Source of the DNA: CAYWNA01 sp964459305 | GTDB lineage: Bacteria; Planctomycetota; Planctomycetia; Pirellulales; Pirellulaceae | Length of the DNA stretch: 64,000 nucleotides | Reading direction: 5' to 3' | Assembly (NCBI GenBank): GCA_964459305.1 | Contig: CAYWNA010000004.1 | Location: forward strand, 62,001 to 126,000 | Part shown: positions 44,840 to 53,785 of the stretch, in pieces | Numbering within the stretch: the stretch's first letter is position 1 | Layout of the letters: the number at the start of each line of letters is the position of its first letter | The notes under the pieces: model-generated | Told to the model about the DNA's origin: nothing | Seen by the model: only the letters and a program-made list of their open reading frames with translations | Database searches by the model: none | Position numbers and translations under genes: made by a program

Positions 44840-44929
44840 TCTTCTTGACACGCACGTTGTGTCGCCATGACAGGGCACTTATCATGCACTTGGGCCCGTC
44901 CAACCACACCAGCTTTGCGCCATGAGACC

Positions 44930-47470
44930 ATGAAGTACACGATTCCAGCGGTATTCGTCTTGTGCTCCATATTGCCGACTCATTGCGCTCAGATTGCCGC
45001 GAGCGAAGGCGATCAGGCTGGTGTTGTGCTGGCGGCAGAAGGCTCGGCGAGGATGTCTGTCTTCATCTCGCCGGAAGCGTCTGAGCGGACTCGGAAGGTT
45101 GCGGATGAGTTGGCTGAGTATCTAACTCAGATTACTGGGGCGACGTTCGAAGTCCAAACCGGCGACGGTTCGCGAGGCATTGTGCTGGGGACTCTTGCCG
45201 AGTTTCCCGATACGGCTCTGAAGAAGCCACTGGAAACTCGCGATACATTCGACGGCGTGGAGGCATTTGCGATCCGGACGGATTTAGATCGGGCGGATGG
45301 GCACGAACGGCTTCGGCTGATCGGGGCCACCGAACTCGGCGCTTCGCACGCGGCTTTTCGATTCCTAGAGAGTCTGGGATGTCGCTGGTTCTTCCCGGCC
45401 AACGAGTGGGAAGTGATTCCATCCCGGCCAGAGTTGGCTGTCAACATCAACGAGACCGATCGCCCGGCGATCCTGTCGCGGAGGATTTGGTGGGGGTACG
45501 GTTTCTTCGACCGCCGTGAGGGTCGATGCCAGGCAGACTACGCGGCTTGGTCGCAGCACAATCGTATGGCTCAGTCGCGCAGGATCTGGTGCGGGCACGC
45601 TTGGCAATCGATCATTCGCGAAAACCAAGCGGCATTCGACGCACATCCCGAATACCTGGCGTTGGTCAAAGGCGAGCGGCGCGGGCCGCAGTTTTGCGTC
45701 AGCCATCCGGCGGTACGCAAGATTGCGGTTCAGTGGGCGCTCGACCAGCTGCGCCGCCGTTCCGATCTGGACATGGTTTCCATGGAGACCTCCGACGGCA
45801 GCAACCACTGCGAGTGCGAAGCGTGCGGCAAGCTGGGCAGCGTCTCGGAGCGCGCGTTTGGCCTGGCGAACGAGGTGGCCCGCGCCGTGGATCGAGAGTT
45901 GCCTGGAAAGATGGTCGGCATGTACGCGTACAACGACCATTGCGAACCGCCGGCATTTTCGCTGGAACCGAACGTGTATGTGCAATCTACGGCCGGCTTC
46001 ATCCGCGGGCGATTTACATTCGACGAACTCATGGAACTATGGCCGAAGCGTTGCAGCAACATGGGCTTTTACGAGTACTTCTCTGTTTGGCTTTGGGACT
46101 TCGACATGCTGCCCGGCGGCCGCGGGGCAAATATCAAACTGATCCGCGACCGGATTCGACGTTACACAGCATTGGGCGCGACCAGTCTGGACTGCGAAAG
46201 CGGCAACAACTGGGGACTGCACGGTCGCGGATACTACATTGCCAACAGACTGATGTGGGATCCGGATGCCGATGTAGATGCGTTGCTCGCCGATTTCTAT
46301 GAACGGGCATTCGGTCCCGCCGCTGCAGTGATTGCGCGCTACTACGAGCGCCTCGATCCCGGCAATGAACCGTTGATGAGCGAACATTTGCTGGCGTTGG
46401 CGTTGCGCGATCTGCGGCAGGCGACGGAGTTGGCTGAAGATCGTCCCGACGTACTCGCCAGGCTCGACCATCTGAAGCAGTATCAACACTACGTCCGCCT
46501 GCGCTGGGAGTATGACCGAGCGAAGGACAAGGATCTCAAGAAGGAACGGGCCTTGGCGGCTTTGACTCATGTCTACCAGTCCCGGTACAGCTACATGAAC
46601 CACTGGGAGGCCATCCGGCAATCGTGGACGCGACGAGCGGCCAAGGATTTCGACGAACCGACTTGGGCCTTCAACGACCGTTCCGGCCAGCAACCCTGGA
46701 AGGTGGACAAGCCATACACTCGCGAGGAGACCGAGCGACTGTTCCAGGGAGATTTGGCTCGATTTCAGCCGGAGCCAATTGACGAATTGTCGTTCACCGA
46801 TGAACTGGTCCCTGCCGGTTTCGTGACGAAATCGCCGGCAGCGTCGTACCAGAGATACCAGAAAGGAACTCGGTATGCCCTGTACAGCAGAGACGGCAAG
46901 CCGCTCGAACTGACAGTCATCGCGGGCGTGATCGCCTGGTACCGCGACCGGCCAGACGCCATTTACACAATCACAGACGCCCGCGACAAAGAGGTCACCA
47001 GCGGTCGCCTCCCTCAGGACGGCGAGGATCACAGCTTGCGCGTAGAAGTCCCTGCCGCGGGGCTCTATTGGCTCGACTTCAACGATCAGGCAGCCGGATG
47101 GGGCATCAAGGTTGCCGCAGCACGTCCGGTCGCCGTAGCGCTCAGCCGAGCGAAGCATCCGCTGCACATGGGCCACATGCAGCGCATGTACTTCTACGTG
47201 CCCAAAGGAACGAAGGAGATCCAGTACTACTGGAAAGGCGGCCCCCACGTCGTTCACGGGCCAGACGGCAAACCCATCGCCGAGGTTACGACAAAAGGCG
47301 AGTTCGTCACCATCGAGGTCCCCGCCGGCAGCGACGGCAGAGTATGGTCATTCTCGAAACTTGCTCTGGGCCATCTCTGGTTCTTCAACATCCCGAACTA
47401 CCTTGCCGCCTCGCCCGACGCCCTGCTCGTTCCGCGCGAAATTGCGAAGAAAGATGAACTCGTAAAATGA
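44930..47470 (+). CDS. Secreted DUF4838 family protein, second copy
   Basis: This is an 846-residue protein. ATG 44930 (MKYTIPAVFVLCSILPTHCA) opens a signal peptide. The DUF4838 core is clear: SERTRKVADELAEYLTQITG, LESLGCRWFFPANEWEVIP, SHPAVRKIAVQWALDQL, the cysteine cluster NHCECEACGKLGS near residue 303, and YYIANRLMWDPDADVDALLA. A C-terminal beta region (about 660-846) may bind carbohydrate. It differs greatly in sequence from the copy at 26633-29050, so they are not recent duplicates. The activity is unknown; the setting again suggests glycan breakdown. Confidence 0.82.
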   Translation: MKYTIPAVFVLCSILPTHCAQIAASEGDQAGVVLAAEGSARMSVFISPEASERTRKVADELAEYLTQITGATFEVQTGDGSRGIVLGTLAEFPDTALKKPLETRDTFDGVEAFAIRTDLDRADGHERLRLIGATELGASHAAFRFLESLGCRWFFPANEWEVIPSRPELAVNINETDRPAILSRRIWWGYGFFDRREGRCQADYAAWSQHNRMAQSRRIWCGHAWQSIIRENQAAFDAHPEYLALVKGERRGPQFCVSHPAVRKIAVQWALDQLRRRSDLDMVSMETSDGSNHCECEACGKLGSVSERAFGLANEVARAVDRELPGKMVGMYAYNDHCEPPAFSLEPNVYVQSTAGFIRGRFTFDELMELWPKRCSNMGFYEYFSVWLWDFDMLPGGRGANIKLIRDRIRRYTALGATSLDCESGNNWGLHGRGYYIANRLMWDPDADVDALLADFYERAFGPAAAVIARYYERLDPGNEPLMSEHLLALALRDLRQATELAEDRPDVLARLDHLKQYQHYVRLRWEYDRAKDKDLKKERALAALTHVYQSRYSYMNHWEAIRQSWTRRAAKDFDEPTWAFNDRSGQQPWKVDKPYTREETERLFQGDLARFQPEPIDELSFTDELVPAGFVTKSPAASYQRYQKGTRYALYSRDGKPLELTVIAGVIAWYRDRPDAIYTITDARDKEVTSGRLPQDGEDHSLRVEVPAAGLYWLDFNDQAAGWGIKVAAARPVAVALSRAKHPLHMGHMQRMYFYVPKGTKEIQYYWKGGPHVVHGPDGKPIAEVTTKGEFVTIEVPAGSDGRVWSFSKLALGHLWFFNIPNYLAASPDALLVPREIAKKDELVK

Positions 47471-47515
47471 GAGGATGAATTGCCATCCCCTTCTTTCAAA
47501 TAGGGCACTACCACG

Positions 47516-48580
47516 ATGCTCGGTCCCGTCACGAATCTGTTGCGGTTGCAGCTGCGGATTCTGGCCAATAACCGGCCAGCCTGCCTGGTGCTGGTGTGTT
47601 TGGTCGCGGCCGCGCTGGTCCCATTGCCTCGATGCGCGTTGCCGCCGGCGGACACGTGCTACGTGGTCTATTGGCAGGAAGACGCATGGATCGAACGGTT
47701 GAAGTCTGAGCTCGATCAGCGTACCCAGAATCAACTGTCAATCGAAGTTGTATCGGCGGAACACTTCGCAGACGCAGACGGCGTTATCCGATATCCGCCG
47801 GGTACCCACTCGATCCAAATTCGTCCGCCAGAAGGCCCTCGCGATCACTGGACGATCTGGTGTTGGTACAACGGCTCGGATCCGTCTGTGCTGGATGAAT
47901 GCGCCCCATGGTTCTGGAAGGTGACGCGGGAACATTTCGGCGATGCCTTACCCGTGGAGGTGAAATACTCCTCCCTTCAACCACAGGTTGTGTTGCCTTT
48001 CGATCTAACGGACTCGTGGGCCCCACTCACCGAAGGAACTCGGCTGTGGAGTCTTGTTTTGTGGATGGCGCTGGTCTTCTGCGCCTGCTATCTACCGGCG
48101 CTCAGTCTTGCGCAGCAATACGAGTCGCGGACGATCGTCAGTTTGGCAACCGCACCGATCGGCTGGTGGCGCGCGGTGTTGGTCACGGTGTTCTTCTATG
48201 CCGCAGTGGCAATCCCCGTGGTGATGCTGATCGCTCAACGGGTGCAAAGCGGCCTGGCTCTCAGTCCCTTGGTGCTGCTCGGTACGGTTGCCTATCTGGG
48301 CGTTGGGCTGTGCATTGGCTGCTGCGCTCGCACAGCGGCATCAGCAAGCGGTGGAGTGATCCTCTATTCTCTGGTGAGCGGAGCGATTGCCGTCGGAAGT
48401 CAGTACACATCGTTTGTCATGGAGCCGATAGCGCGAGCGTTATCGATCGAGGCCAACCTATTCGGCTCGCTCCGGAACCTGGACGGCGCCCCAGCCTTGT
48501 CCGGCGTGCTGCTCTCCGCGATTCTGTGGCAGATCCTCGCCTATCTGAGCTGTTGGCTTCGACGACGCCAGGGCGTGTGA
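47516..48580 (+). CDS. Membrane protein, ABC-2 permease-like
   Basis: This is a 354-residue protein. One transmembrane helix lies near the N-terminus (ACLVLVCLVAAALVPL), then a soluble domain of about 120 residues probably faces the periplasm. Five or six helices follow (SLVLWMALVFCACYLPALSL, AVLVTVFFYAAVAIPVVMLI, ALSPLVLLGTVAYLGVGLCI). The layout resembles ABC-2 type permeases. No ATPase gene is adjacent; the nearest pair is at 42222-44839. The ribosome site is weak. The function is unknown. Confidence 0.6.
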   Translation: MLGPVTNLLRLQLRILANNRPACLVLVCLVAAALVPLPRCALPPADTCYVVYWQEDAWIERLKSELDQRTQNQLSIEVVSAEHFADADGVIRYPPGTHSIQIRPPEGPRDHWTIWCWYNGSDPSVLDECAPWFWKVTREHFGDALPVEVKYSSLQPQVVLPFDLTDSWAPLTEGTRLWSLVLWMALVFCACYLPALSLAQQYESRTIVSLATAPIGWWRAVLVTVFFYAAVAIPVVMLIAQRVQSGLALSPLVLLGTVAYLGVGLCIGCCARTAASASGGVILYSLVSGAIAVGSQYTSFVMEPIARALSIEANLFGSLRNLDGAPALSGVLLSAILWQILAYLSCWLRRRQGV

Positions 48581-48881
48581 GAAGACCGATGCTGGACACC
48601 CGACCCTTGAGCACGTGATGTCCTCATTCCATCTCTTGCGTAGGCTCTAAAGGCAGCCCGGGCGCTATTTCACCGGCAGCGATCGTGAAACGGTTCAAGT
48701 GCTCCGCGTTACTATGGCGATAAAACTTGAGGACCGCGCGGAGTTCGCCGCTAGAAATGCGCCCTTCAAGCACGGCTAACCCCTCCCAAGGGTGCAACCC
48801 GACGCTCACCGGCGGGTTTCGTATTGACCGATTGGCCGAATATTAGGACTATCCGCAATCCTTCAATGCACGGGTGCGAAG
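48581..48881. other. Mostly non-coding gap with one doubtful small frame
   Basis: A single arm resembling the repeat at 21897-21993 lies near 48592-48607. A leftward open frame of 61 codons (48624-48809, starting at GTG) reads MSVGLHPWEGLAVLEGRISS. It has no good ribosome site and no recognised relatives, so I do not call it a gene. The promoter of the glycine-zipper gene should be here. Confidence 0.4.
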
Positions 48882-49520
48882 ATGAGAGTCAAGCTATCCA
48901 TCCTGATGCTTCTGTCGCTTTCGTCCATTTCGTTTGGCCAGTCACCGTATCACTACCGGGACCGGGGCTTGGCGGTGGGCGGTCTAATCGGCGCCTTGAC
49001 GGGCGGGGCGATTGGCAAAAACAACGGCAACACGTTGGCAGGTGCGGCGATTGGCACGGCCGTGGGCGCACTAGGCGGAGCCGCCGCCGGCGATTCGATG
49101 GACACGGATATCGCTTGGAACAACGCCGTGCGCCAACAGCGATACTCCAACCAGATGGCCAGGGCGGTCTCGGTCCAGGACGCCATCTCTCTGTCGCATG
49201 CGAATCTGAGCGATGACGTGATCGTAACGCACATCAGAGCCAATGGCGTTGCCCATCGGCCCCGACCCGCGGACTTGATCACGATGAGCAATTCCGGGGT
49301 AAGCGACGCGGTGATACGAACAATGCAAACAGCGCCGCTGGCCACATCACCCCCATCTCCACAACCGGCCTACCGCGACAGAGTGATCGTCCAGGAGCAT
49401 TACTACGTCACGCCACCCTATCCTGCACCAGTGCGGTACCACCGGCATCATTGGCCCCATCACGCGCATCCCCACCACCAGCGGCCCAGCGTTCATTGGG
49501 GCTTCTCGTTTGGCCACTGA
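48882..49520 (+). CDS. Glycine-zipper secreted protein
   Basis: This is a 212-residue protein with a signal peptide (MRVKLSILMLLSLSSISFG). A glycine-zipper segment follows at about 28-70 (LAVGGLIGALTGGAIGKNNG, TLAGAAIGTAVGALGGAAAG), typical of outer-membrane-associated proteins. The middle has a helical region with SLSHANLSDDVIVTHIRANG. The C-terminus is rich in Pro, Tyr and His, ending in a His cluster that could bind metal. The role is unknown; such proteins usually sit in or near the outer envelope. Confidence 0.75.
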   Translation: MRVKLSILMLLSLSSISFGQSPYHYRDRGLAVGGLIGALTGGAIGKNNGNTLAGAAIGTAVGALGGAAAGDSMDTDIAWNNAVRQQRYSNQMARAVSVQDAISLSHANLSDDVIVTHIRANGVAHRPRPADLITMSNSGVSDAVIRTMQTAPLATSPPSPQPAYRDRVIVQEHYYVTPPYPAPVRYHRHHWPHHAHPHHQRPSVHWGFSFGH

Positions 49521-49620
49521 TAGATCCCAGGACGACGCTTCATAGCTTCGATACGGCCGCAGACCCCGTCATTGGCCAACACCAACTCGTCTCTTCGTTC
49601 GGCAAACGGCCAGGCCATCC

Positions 49621-50265
49621 GTGTGTTCCGGACATATTTTGGGCTTTTTTGCCTTGCGCTGTTCTCCACGGCCGTGCCGCCTAGAATTGTCGTTGACGAC
49701 ACCGCGGCTGGTCTTCGATTGCCGAATTGAAAGGCGCCGGTCTGGCAAATGGCACGAATGGCCCAATTTCTTTGACGAATCGCCCGGGTTCGAACAGCCT
49801 CGCGTTTTTGTATCCAAAGGGAAGCCTCGGCCCAAAGATGACAAGTATGCACATCTGGGCATTCCCAGCGATCCGGTGTATGCCGTCTACGCGGTCAAGC
49901 GGGGAGGGTTCGACAACACACGAAAGATTGTCGTAGACCGACAACGGGTTCCTCACCCGTTCAACGAAGAAGAAATCGAGCAGAGAAAGAGGCGGGTCAA
50001 GGTTACGTTTCGTTGCCCCTACTGCGATGAGAGACTCGCAAAATGGGAAGTGGCCGATTCGCCTTACATCGAGTGGCCCAGTGAGTTTCAGTATATTTGT
50101 TTCAACGACCAGTGTGCCTACTTCCTTGGAGGCTGGGGCGCGATGGCAACCCAGGGAAATCCGTGCTCCTATCGCTTCATGTACGACCCGCCAACAGATG
50201 GTCGCCATCCCATTCCGGTGCTCAGCCGAGAAGCCCTCAAAGACGGCATCATTGACAGCGAGTGA
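49621..50265 (+). CDS. Zinc-ribbon protein (Ogr/Delta-like), start uncertain
   Basis: The frame of 214 codons starts at GTG 49621, but the first 40 residues look poor and the true start may be further in. The confident part runs from about residue 45 (KWHEWPNFFDESPGFEQPRV) to the end. It contains a two-part zinc ribbon, CPYCDERLAKWE and YICFNDQCAYFLGG, typical of Ogr/Delta-like zinc fingers. I recall similar proteins in sulfate-reducing bacteria, which would fit the dsr cluster, but this is memory rather than proof. It converges on dsrN with 48 bases between the stops. Confidence 0.6.
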   Translation: MCSGHILGFFALRCSPRPCRLELSLTTPRLVFDCRIERRRSGKWHEWPNFFDESPGFEQPRVFVSKGKPRPKDDKYAHLGIPSDPVYAVYAVKRGGFDNTRKIVVDRQRVPHPFNEEEIEQRKRRVKVTFRCPYCDERLAKWEVADSPYIEWPSEFQYICFNDQCAYFLGGWGAMATQGNPCSYRFMYDPPTDGRHPIPVLSREALKDGIIDSE

Positions 50266-50313
50266 GTGTTTCTTTGCCGAACCGTCTCGACAGAATGTAA
50301 GTCAACCGCCGCC

Positions 50314-51735
50314 TCACGGAGTCGATGAATCACGCGACTTGAGGCGGAGCGCTGCCCGAACGATGGACGGTGCCCAACTCTCGGTTCCGAGTGCATGCAC
50401 ATGCGTGTAACAGGCCAGCACGTTGCCGGAACAAAGGCCGTCCCGTTCGCCATCGAATCCATGTCCGCGACGCACGCGAAAGGCGAAGGTCAAATCCTTT
50501 GCACTAGACGACTGCATGTACGTGTAGTGGAACTCGTGTCCTCGTAGTGACTCGCCGACGGGATAGAACGGGTTGTTCTCCACGGTTTCGAGCACCGCGT
50601 AACCGTGGCCTTGTGGCTTCTTTTGGAAGGCGAATACCACGGGCAACACGGCCGCCATAGGATATTGCTGTTCGTTGAACAGGAGTTTCTCGCCTAAGAA
50701 AACGGCGCCGCCGCATTCGGCGTAAACCGGCAATCCTCTCTTGATCGACCGGCGCAAAGAGTCGAGGAACGGCTTGTTTTCTGCCAAGGCCGGGGCCAGC
50801 ATCTCGGGGAAACCGCCGCCGATGTAGAGAGCATCCACTTCGGGCAGTTCCGCCTCGCGCAACGGGGAGATCTCGACCAGGCTCGCGCCTTCTCGGACCA
50901 GCGCCTCCAAGTTTTCGGGATAGTAGAACTGAAACGCTGCGTCCCGGAATATCCCGATACGTGCTCGAAAAGGGGTCAGGTCCAATTTGCCGGAACGGCC
51001 CGAAGGGTGCTTCGCACAAATTGGACCTGACCCCTTTTCGAGCACCGGCGCTGTCTGGGCGATGGTCCAAATGGCTTCCAGATCCAAGTGTTTCTCGGCG
51101 ATGTCGGCAACTTGGGCGATTGCGTCGGTCTGTTGGTCGTGCTCCTGGGGTGGCACGAGGCCCAAGTGTCTTTCTGGAAATACTTCGCCACGGATCCGAG
51201 GAATGGCTCCAAGCACAGGCAGACCGCAGATCTGTTCGACGGATTCGCGCAGGACCGACTCGTGCCGGGAGCCAGCCGTCTGATTGAGAATGACTCCGCA
51301 AATCGGTACCTGTGGATCGAGCCGTTGGCAGCCCAGGACCAGCGCCGCCACGGTACGTGTTGTCTTGGTGCAGTTGACGGTCAGGATCACTGGGACCGCG
51401 AGTAGCTTGGCCAACTCGGCCGTGCTGTAAGTGCCCTGGGCGTCCATGCCGTCGAACAAACCGCGGTTGCCTTCGATTACCGCCACGTCGGAGTCTTCGG
51501 TCGAGGAAACGAAGGATCGCACGACGGTATGCGGGGACATGAGAAAAAGGTCGAGGTTGCGGCAGGGCCGATTCGCGGCCATCGATAGCCAAGCCGCGTC
51601 TATATAGTCAGGCCCCTTTTTGAAAGGCGCCACGGCGAAGCCCTTCTTTCGCCATGCGGCGACCAGTCCCAACGCGCTGACGGTCTTGCCGCTGCCTCCG
51701 CGCAAGCCGGCGATGACGATTCGCGGTGGGCTCAT
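50314..51735 (-). CDS. dsrN: DsrN, sirohaem amidase (CbiA/CobB family), with in-frame palindrome
   Basis: This is a 473-residue protein. The N-terminal ATP-dependent domain has VIAGLRGGSGKTVSALGLV (P-loop at 11-18) and GNRGLFDGMD. The C-terminal glutamine amidotransferase-like domain (about 258-473) has GIFRDAAFQFYYPENLEAL and the nucleophile motif YAECGGAVF. The family amidates cobyrinate; within dsr clusters DsrN is thought to amidate sirohaem for DsrAB. Residues about 232-258 (EKGSGPIC and LDLTPF) come from a palindromic insertion in the linker between the two domains. A terminator lies upstream, so it may have its own promoter. No clear ribosome site is seen before ATG 51735. Confidence 0.88.
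   Translation of the reverse strand: MSPPRIVIAGLRGGSGKTVSALGLVAAWRKKGFAVAPFKKGPDYIDAAWLSMAANRPCRNLDLFLMSPHTVVRSFVSSTEDSDVAVIEGNRGLFDGMDAQGTYSTAELAKLLAVPVILTVNCTKTTRTVAALVLGCQRLDPQVPICGVILNQTAGSRHESVLRESVEQICGLPVLGAIPRIRGEVFPERHLGLVPPQEHDQQTDAIAQVADIAEKHLDLEAIWTIAQTAPVLEKGSGPICAKHPSGRSGKLDLTPFRARIGIFRDAAFQFYYPENLEALVREGASLVEISPLREAELPEVDALYIGGGFPEMLAPALAENKPFLDSLRRSIKRGLPVYAECGGAVFLGEKLLFNEQQYPMAAVLPVVFAFQKKPQGHGYAVLETVENNPFYPVGESLRGHEFHYTYMQSSSAKDLTFAFRVRRGHGFDGERDGLCSGNVLACYTHVHALGTESWAPSIVRAALRLKSRDSSTP
50961..51045. repeat. Palindromic element inside dsrN (AGGGGTCAGG family)
   Basis: Perfect 29-base inverted arms at 50961-50989 and 51017-51045 surround a 27-base centre. The core AGGGGTCAGG is shared with the element at 10294-10386, while the inner arm sequences differ. 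In the dsrN frame it reads EKGSG on one side and LTPF on the other, the same phase as the first element. Confidence 0.9.
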
Positions 51736-51802
51736 GAGTTCGACTGACTACCAAAAGAGGGTGCCAAAACAGGGAAGTCGATTTCCTGACGGTCCTATAG
51801 GC

Positions 51803-51863
51803 CAAAAAGCCCGACGGGCCAACGAGGAGGAGCTTGTCCCGCTCCTCGCTTGCGCGTCGGGCT
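51803..51863 (-). terminator. Rho-independent terminator after dsrL
   Basis: On the leftward strand a hairpin has outer stem AGCCCGACG/CGTCGGGCT (51855-51863 with 51808-51816) and inner stem CGAGGAG/CTCCTCG. It is followed by TTTTTGG. It lies between the dsrL stop and the dsrN start and should end the dsrABDL transcript. Confidence 0.8.
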
Positions 51864-51887
51864 AGTGTGCGGATGACTGTTCGTCAG

Positions 51888-53570
51888 TTAGTGCATTTCG
51901 ATGTATCCGCACGGGCATTCTTCGGCGCACTTCTTGCAGCCGGTGCAGTTTTCCATTTTGAATTTGTAGATCACGCCCTTCTCCATCGGCTTGTCGATGG
52001 CCTGATCCTGGCAGAACAACCAGCATTTCTCGCAGTCGAAGCAGTAGCCGCAACTCATACAGCGCCGGGTCTCCTCGATGACTTGCTCGGGGGAGATCCC
52101 TTTGTTGACTTCTGCATCCATCGTGGCCAGACTCTCCTCAACGGAAAGAGTCGCTGATTCGGCCCTATCCTTCTTCTCGTAGTGATCCAGACGCAAGCGA
52201 TCGGCTCGGATGATCACCATTTCCTCGTCTGTGCCGGCTTCGGCGTTGCGGAGCTTGCGGTCGATGGTCTCGGCCGCGAGCCTGCCTTGCCCGATAGCCG
52301 TCGTGACCAACGAGAGGTTAACCACGTCTCCACCCGCATAAACGCCTTCCACCTTGGTGGACTCCCCGGTCTCGTCGACCTTGATCCAGTCCCGGCCTTC
52401 GATCAGCGATTCGAAACCGGTGAAATCCGGAGCCTGACTGATGGCAGGAATGACGGTCGAAGCAGGGATCTCGAAATCAGAGCCCTCGATGGGCACGGGT
52501 CGCCGTCTACCAGAGTCGTCCGGTTCGCCGAGTTCCATGCGGATGCACTTCATGCTCGTGATCCGGTTACCATCCTTGTTGAAGCCGACAGGCGCGGCCA
52601 AGTATTCGAGCTTGATGCCTTCCTCCTGCGCCTCTTCGATTTCCAGGTCGATCGCCGGCATCTCTGTAATCGTTCGGCGGTAGAGGATCGTGACGTCTGC
52701 GCCCAGACGCTTGCAGATTCGAGCAGCGTCAATGGCCGTGTCACCACCGCCGACGACGATGACGTTGTCGCCGACATCGATCGTCTCGCCATGGTGAATG
52801 CGGTTGAGGAACTCCACGCCGGAGAGTACGTTGTCGGCGTCTTCGCCTTCCACGCGCAGCTGCAAGCCCTTATGCGCGCCGATGGCAACGAACACCGCTT
52901 GGTACTGGCCACGAAGCTCATCGAGTGAGGTATCCTGCCCGACAGGCGCATCGCATTTCAACTCCACGCCGAGATCGACGATCTTTTGAATCTCGCCAGC
53001 AAGTATATCGGCTGGCAGACGATACCGCGGAATACCCCACAGCAACATGCCGCCGGGCTTGTTCGCGGCCTCGAAGACCGTCACGCCGTATCCCCGCCTA
53101 GCGAGCTGATACGCACAGGAGAGCCCGCCGGGGCCGCCGCCGACAACGGCGATCTTCTCGTCGCGTTTTTCGTCGGAGAGGGTCTTGAGTTTCAGATCCT
53201 TTTCCAGCCCGAAGTCACCGATGGCGCGATCGATCTTGTTGATGCCAACTGCGCCATCCAGGTCCTTACGGTTACATTCCGTCTCACAGGGAGCCGGACA
53301 AACGCGACCGCAGACCGAGGGAAAAGGACTGGTGTTCGTATAGATATCCCATGCCTCTTCGAGAGCCTGTTCCGTGGACTTTCCGAGCCGTTCGGCCTGG
53401 GCAATGGTGGTCAGAAACGCACGAATATCGTTGCCACTGGGACAAGTATCGCGGCACGGGGGCTTCTTCTCCACGTGCTTGGGCCGAAATGGCGATTGCT
53501 CGCGCCCCTTGGAACTGGACGCCAACGCACGACCGAGACCGCCCTTCTTTTTCTTCTTCTTTTTAGCCAC
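51888..53570 (-). CDS. dsrL: DsrL (type 2), iron-sulfur flavoprotein NAD(P)H oxidoreductase
   Basis: This is a 560-residue protein. GTG 53570 is the start, with GAGGTGAC close upstream. After a lysine-rich head (AKKKKKKKGG) come the N-terminal Fe-S cysteines (C39, C43, C87, C91, C95, C99). The FAD motif is VVGGGPGGL at 142-150, and the second nucleotide motif is VVGGGDTAI at 272-280. YRR stands at 297-299. A C-terminal two-cluster ferredoxin domain follows (CMSCGYCFDCEKC, CTGCKKCAEECPCG). DsrL passes electrons between NAD(P)H and DsrAB. The YRR motif has been linked to NADPH use in the DsrL-2 group. It is similar to GltD, but position and C-terminal ferredoxin favour DsrL. Confidence 0.88.
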   Translation of the reverse strand: MAKKKKKKKGGLGRALASSSKGREQSPFRPKHVEKKPPCRDTCPSGNDIRAFLTTIAQAERLGKSTEQALEEAWDIYTNTSPFPSVCGRVCPAPCETECNRKDLDGAVGINKIDRAIGDFGLEKDLKLKTLSDEKRDEKIAVVGGGPGGLSCAYQLARRGYGVTVFEAANKPGGMLLWGIPRYRLPADILAGEIQKIVDLGVELKCDAPVGQDTSLDELRGQYQAVFVAIGAHKGLQLRVEGEDADNVLSGVEFLNRIHHGETIDVGDNVIVVGGGDTAIDAARICKRLGADVTILYRRTITEMPAIDLEIEEAQEEGIKLEYLAAPVGFNKDGNRITSMKCIRMELGEPDDSGRRRPVPIEGSDFEIPASTVIPAISQAPDFTGFESLIEGRDWIKVDETGESTKVEGVYAGGDVVNLSLVTTAIGQGRLAAETIDRKLRNAEAGTDEEMVIIRADRLRLDHYEKKDRAESATLSVEESLATMDAEVNKGISPEQVIEETRRCMSCGYCFDCEKCWLFCQDQAIDKPMEKGVIYKFKMENCTGCKKCAEECPCGYIEMH

Positions 53571-53607
53571 ACGTCACCTCGATCTACTTCACCCAACGGC
53601 CGAGAAC

Positions 53608-53761
53608 GCGCGGGTACCGCACCCGCGCCTTGCCCGTTGTTCTAACAGTATGATTCTCAGAAGGGGGCGGAATCGACGTCCCGCCAACGGCGATGCCACG
53701 GCCATGTTGGCCGTGGCATTTCCACCGCAGTTTTTGATGATCACGGCTGACGTAGCCGTGA
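53608..53761 (-). promoter_or_regulatory. Three hairpins in the dsrD-dsrL gap
   Basis: Three separate inverted repeats lie in 215 bases: 53608-53628 (8-base stem), 53693-53719 (12-base perfect stem, 3-base loop) and 53741-53761 (8-base stem, 5-base loop). None has a T-run on the leftward strand. They could stabilise the upstream dsrABD mRNA end or tune dsrL expression. Confidence 0.6.
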
Positions 53762-53785
53762 AACACTCTTCCTACGCGATCCGCG

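Noticed and set aside
46037..47257. A 406-codon leftward open frame opposite the second DUF4838 gene
   Set aside because: The rightward DUF4838 frame has a signal peptide and family motifs; this one has neither.
48624..48809. A 61-codon leftward gene
   Set aside because: GTG start, no ribosome site, no hydrophobic or family features; it was kept only as a remark in the gap entry.
51888..53570. Glutamate synthase small subunit (GltD)
   Set aside because: The nucleotide-binding core is shared, but there is no GltB partner, the C-terminus has an extra two-cluster ferredoxin domain, and the gene lies in the dsr cluster after dsrD.
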